64,000 nucleotides of DNA from Natrinema hispanicum (GTDB taxonomy: Archaea; Halobacteriota; Halobacteria; Halobacteriales; Natrialbaceae). The translations under genes were made by a program, and so were the position numbers. Positions 61,821-64,000 of the stretch are shown in pieces; position 1 is the stretch's first letter, and each line of letters starts with the position of its first letter. The stretch is taken from NCBI RefSeq assembly GCF_004217335.1, contig NZ_SHMP01000005.1, forward strand, positions 372,001 to 436,000. Reading direction: 5' to 3'. Below the pieces are notes generated by a model. The model saw only the letters and a list, made by a program, of their open reading frames with translations, was not told the DNA's origin and made no database searches.

Positions 61821-62462
61821 GTGGACGCGAATCAACAGTCTCGAGCGAACCCCTTCGGCATGGACGAGGAGTGCCAGAACTGTCCGGCACTCTGTGAGAC
61901 GCGCACCCAGGTCGTCCACGGCTACGGCGACGTAGACGCAGACTTCCTGTTTGTCGGCGAACGGCCGACGTCCCGGGCGGACGAAGTCGGCGTTCCGTTC
62001 GCCAGCGAGGGCGGCAGCGACGGTGACGGCGGGCTGCGACGAGTTCTCGAGCGACTCGGGCTCTGTGACGTAACCTCCCCGGCCGACGAGCCCGTTCTCG
62101 AGAACGTGTACCTGACACAGCTCACTCGCTGTCGCGATCCAGACCGGGAGCCAACCGACGAGGAGGTCATCACCTGCGAACCCTATCTCAACGCCGAGAT
62201 TCGGATGATCAACCCCGAAATCCTCGTCCCGGTCGGCGAGCGCGCGCTCGCGGAACTCGGAACGGAATACACGACGACCCCGGCCGAAGACCTCTCGTTG
62301 TCCGACGGCCATGCCACTCGAATCCGCGGGCGCGGGTTCGAACTCGTCCCGATGATCGACCCTCGAGAAGGGACCGACGAGCAGACACAGGCGTGGCTCG
62401 AGGCCTTTGCAGAGCTGATGGCGACGGATTATCGCCAGACGAAAGGACGGCAGGAACGGTAG
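61821..62462 (+). CDS. Uracil-DNA-glycosylase-superfamily protein, iron-sulfur type
   Basis: A 213-residue protein. The CxxCxxxC pattern (Cys18, 21, 25) and the later RCRDPDREPTDEEVITC supply the Fe-S ligands of family 4/5 UDGs. The first active motif reads GERPTSRADEVGVPF. The usual C-terminal HPSP/HPS motif is replaced by MIDPREG. So it is related to UDG but may lack the standard glycosylase activity. It starts with GTG at 61821, and an ATG at 61860 is an alternative that would still keep the Fe-S cysteines. Confidence 0.78.
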   Translation: MDANQQSRANPFGMDEECQNCPALCETRTQVVHGYGDVDADFLFVGERPTSRADEVGVPFASEGGSDGDGGLRRVLERLGLCDVTSPADEPVLENVYLTQLTRCRDPDREPTDEEVITCEPYLNAEIRMINPEILVPVGERALAELGTEYTTTPAEDLSLSDGHATRIRGRGFELVPMIDPREGTDEQTQAWLEAFAELMATDYRQTKGRQER

Positions 62463-62490
62463 CGGTCGAAACGGACGCGTTCGAGTTCGA

Positions 62491-62709
62491 TTACCAGTAG
62501 GGGTTTGCCCGCCAGCGTTTCGATCCCACACCGAGTGTGATCAGTGCCCCGACGGCGACGACCGCGACGACGAGGACGCCGATCGTCGCTGTGACGTACT
62601 CGCCGGATGCGGCAATGAGCGTGCCGTCTGCGAATCCGAAGACACCGATAGCTGCCAGCGCCGCGACGACGAGCGTCCCGAGCAGTCCGGCGATCGATAG
62701 CGTGTCCAT
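62491..62709 (-). CDS. Small two-helix membrane protein
   Basis: A 72-residue protein with two transmembrane helices (about 6-24 and 37-57) and a basic tail KRWRANPYW. A TATAAT element on the minus strand (62733-62738) lies about 27 bases upstream of the ATG at 62709, which supports that start over one 12 codons upstream. Its function is unknown. Its 3' end lies 28 bases from the stop of the convergent UDG-like gene. Confidence 0.7.
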   Translation of the reverse strand: MDTLSIAGLLGTLVVAALAAIGVFGFADGTLIAASGEYVTATIGVLVVAVVAVGALITLGVGSKRWRANPYW

Positions 62710-62732
62710 ACCGGTCGAAGGCGCTCCGCCAC

Positions 62733-62738
62733 TATAAT
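62733..62738 (-). promoter_or_regulatory. TATA-like box for the small membrane protein
   Basis: On the minus strand the element reads ATTATA and is centred 27 bases before the ATG, the leaderless spacing. Confidence 0.5.
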
Positions 62739-62819
62739 TTGCCACGATCGCGGGTCATGGTCGGGCGCTCGATCCCCGGAAGCGCCGCGTTCAAGGACTG
62801 CGCGCCCCGAGTAGCTGGT

Positions 62820-63560
62820 ATGATCGTCGTCGTTCCAGTCGCGCCCCCGCGGGAGGGACTCGTGCTCTCGTCGCTCGTCGAGCAATCACCGCTGTCGGCC
62901 GCCGAGGCGGTCTCGCTTTACGAGGTCGCCGTCGCCGACGTGTTGTGGGCCGTCGCCTCCAGTGGCGGCGACCTGCTGGTCAACTACCGCGACGCCGACA
63001 CGCTGCCCGACGCCCACGCTGATGGCGACCCCGAAGCCGAGGTCCGCGCGCTTGTGCTCGATGCGCTCGGCGAGGATGCAGAGGTTCGATTCGAACGCCA
63101 GGTCGGCTCGAGTCGCGCCGCTCGCGTCGGCAACACCGTCACGCACCTGCTCGAGCGCGAGGGAGCCGATAGTGTGGGCGTGCTCGAGCCGACAGCCCCC
63201 CTGGTGGCTCGCACGGAAATCGACGGCGCGGCGATGTCGCTCCGTCGCCACAACGTCGTGTTAGGCCCGGCCGAGCGGGGCGGGACCTACTTCGCTGGCT
63301 TCGCCGAACCGATCGATTTCACCGATGCGTACGCGACACCCGAACTGTCGACGTTAGCCCAGCAGGCAACTGACGACGGTCTCGGCGTCGGATTCGCGCC
63401 TATGCTCTCGACCGTGGCTACCCCGACCGGGTTGCAGGCGACCATCGCCGGACTCGAGGCTCGGCAGGCTGCCGACCGGCCGGGGGCAGAGGCAACGGCG
63501 GCCCTGATCGACGACCTGGGGATCGCGGTGGGTGCTGATGGTGACCTCGAGCGCGTTTAG
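62820..63560 (+). CDS. DUF2064-like (GT-A-fold) protein
   Basis: A 246-residue protein. It begins MIVVVPVAPPREGLVLSSL, has VLWAVASSGGDLLVNYRD in the first third, and the family-like NVVLGPAERGGTYFAGF motif near residue 150, which resembles the nucleotide-transferase-like DUF2064 signature (LGPxxxGGYYLxG). A Ser/Asp-rich C-terminus follows. The fold is GT-A-like, but the substrate is unknown. It lies 40 bases upstream of tRNA-Ser, with a T-tract between. Confidence 0.7.
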   Translation: MIVVVPVAPPREGLVLSSLVEQSPLSAAEAVSLYEVAVADVLWAVASSGGDLLVNYRDADTLPDAHADGDPEAEVRALVLDALGEDAEVRFERQVGSSRAARVGNTVTHLLEREGADSVGVLEPTAPLVARTEIDGAAMSLRRHNVVLGPAERGGTYFAGFAEPIDFTDAYATPELSTLAQQATDDGLGVGFAPMLSTVATPTGLQATIAGLEARQAADRPGAEATAALIDDLGIAVGADGDLERV

Positions 63561-63571
63561 ACCGACAACTC

Positions 63572-63576
63572 TTTTT
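63572..63576 (+). terminator. T-tract after the DUF2064-like gene
   Basis: A run of five T follows the stop codon by 11 bases and may end transcription before tRNA-Ser. Confidence 0.35.
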
Positions 63577-63601
63577 GAACGTGTGCTAAATCAGAGAGTG
63601 A

Positions 63602-63685
63602 GGTGGGGTGGCAGAGCGGCCTAACGCGCCTGCCTTGAGAGCAGGTGGCTGTCAAGCCTCATGGGTTCAAATCCCATCCCCACCG
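63602..63685 (+). tRNA. tRNA-Ser (anticodon TGA)
   Basis: The acceptor stem GGTGGGG (63602-63608) pairs with CCCCACC (63678-63684), with discriminator G at 63685 as expected for Ser. The anticodon stem CCTGC/GCAGG (63629-63633/63641-63645) has loop CTTGAGA with TGA at 63636-63638. The long variable arm TGGCTGTCAAGCCTC is class II. The T-arm is ATGGG/CCCAT with loop TTCAAAT. No intron and no CCA are encoded. Confidence 0.95.
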
Positions 63686-63744
63686 TTTTCAGCGAGAGAA
63701 TACGACGAACAGAGAGAGGAGTCTCTCGAGCGGAAAACGAAACG

Positions 63745-63756
63745 ATGGATTTGAAC
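63745..63756 (-). repeat. Inverted T-arm half-copy 1
   Basis: ATGGATTTGAAC is the reverse complement of the tRNA-Ser T-arm segment GTTCAAATCC(C)AT, missing one G. It can pair with the direct copy at 63793-63814. Confidence 0.7.
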
Positions 63757-63792
63757 GACGGAACGAGGGAGCGACGCGACCGACGTTCTGGT

Positions 63793-63814
63793 GGTTCAAA
63801 TCCCATCCCCACCG
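63793..63814 (+). repeat. Second copy of the tRNA-Ser 3' end
   Basis: The 22 bases GGTTCAAATCCCATCCCCAC plus CG are identical to 63664-63685, the T-loop to discriminator of tRNA-Ser. There is no matching 5' half, so it is not a tRNA gene. Confidence 0.85.
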
Positions 63815-63816
63815 TT

Positions 63817-63846
63817 GCTGTCGCGAACAACTCCGTGAGCGACAGC
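63817..63846. repeat. Perfect 8-bp inverted repeat
   Basis: GCTGTCGC (63817-63824) pairs with GCGACAGC (63839-63846) around a 14-base loop, just after the second tail copy. Confidence 0.7.
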
Positions 63847-63852
63847 GAGGTC

Positions 63853-63864
63853 ATGGATTTGAAC
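63853..63864 (-). repeat. Inverted T-arm half-copy 2
   Basis: This 12-base element is identical to that at 63745-63756 and can pair with the direct copy at 63965-63985. Confidence 0.7.
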
Positions 63865-63893
63865 GAGACCAGTCGCGCGCAGCGAAGTCGTTC

Positions 63894-63941
63894 GAAAGAC
63901 GCTTCGCGTCTTTCGTGATGACGAGAGAGCTTCGCTCTCTC
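63894..63941. repeat. Two tandem perfect hairpins with TTC loops
   Basis: GAAAGACGC/GCGTCTTTC (63894-63914) and GAGAGAGC/GCTCTCTC (63923-63941) are each closed by a TTC triloop. They lie between inverted half-copy 2 and the third direct copy, and look like stable RNA stems. Confidence 0.75.
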
Positions 63942-63964
63942 GAACCACGAGCACGTCTGGGCGT

Positions 63965-63985
63965 GGTTCAAATCCCATCCCCACC
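63965..63985 (+). repeat. Third copy of the tRNA-Ser 3' end
   Basis: Twenty-one bases are identical to 63664-63684. The following base is C rather than the G discriminator. The window ends 15 bases later, so the array may continue. Confidence 0.85.
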
Positions 63986-64000
63986 CGCCACTGCTACGAC

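Noticed and set aside
63602..64000. CRISPR array
   Set aside because: The repeats are few, are tRNA-derived, alternate in orientation, and have unequal hairpin-filled spacers; no cas gene is present in the window.

Overview
The window is a high-GC chromosomal segment from a halophilic archaeon (class Halobacteria), most likely of the Natrialbales type. The genus is inferred, not proven. Evidence: strongly acidic proteins; very short or absent 5' leaders with TATA-like boxes about 25-30 bases before start codons; twin-arginine lipoprotein signals; an archaeal proteasome beta subunit; an intron-bearing tRNA-Gln; and families largely confined to haloarchaea (Bat-type HTH, DUF7344-like regulators, DUF5783, UPF0212).

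Layout. 1-8.7 kb holds housekeeping and metabolic genes: a truncated purK, a DUF4097-like lipoprotein, ribH overlapping a PLP aminotransferase, a zinc-finger HNH protein, tRNA-Gln(TTG) with a 31-nt intron, a phosphohexomutase, an alkaline-phosphatase-superfamily protein and a Bat-type regulator. 8.9-34.3 kb is a surface-glycan island: a secreted beta-helix protein, a flippase, four sugar-transfer enzymes or candidates (two GT2, a GT4, a GT-C-like membrane protein), a DUF354 protein, two Tat-lipoprotein polysaccharide-deacetylase paralogues, an aspartoacylase-like protein with a PKD-like domain, an asparagine-synthase-like amidotransferase, DUF1616 and DUF457 membrane proteins, two DUF7344-like regulators, a nucleotide-sugar dehydrogenase and glmS. 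Together they could make UDP-sugars (GlmS, phosphohexomutase), oxidise them to uronic acids, possibly amidate them, assemble and flip a lipid-linked glycan, and trim it outside the cell.

34.3-38.8 kb is a partly lower-GC accessory pocket: an ArsR/membrane-protein pair, a Gly-rich lipoprotein hydrolase, a decayed glycosyltransferase fragment and a Thr/Asp-rich surface protein. 38.8-49.1 kb holds an alpha/beta hydrolase, an NCS2 permease and a cobalamin block: a ChlI-ChlD fusion divergent from an overlapping cobN-cbiC-cbiE operon.

49.4-63.6 kb is mostly core genome: an SRPBCC protein, an FNT-channel/universal-stress fusion, an aldo-keto reductase, tandem Usp, HTH-CBS, UPF0212, a 56-aa membrane protein, psmB, a Gfo/Idh/MocA oxidoreductase, a ThuA-like protein, an eIF-2B-like protein, Mrp, a UDG-like protein and a DUF2064-like protein. 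The window ends with tRNA-Ser(TGA), followed by two further copies of its T-arm/acceptor 3' end alternating with inverted T-arm half-copies and strong hairpins. That array is the least explained structure in the window.
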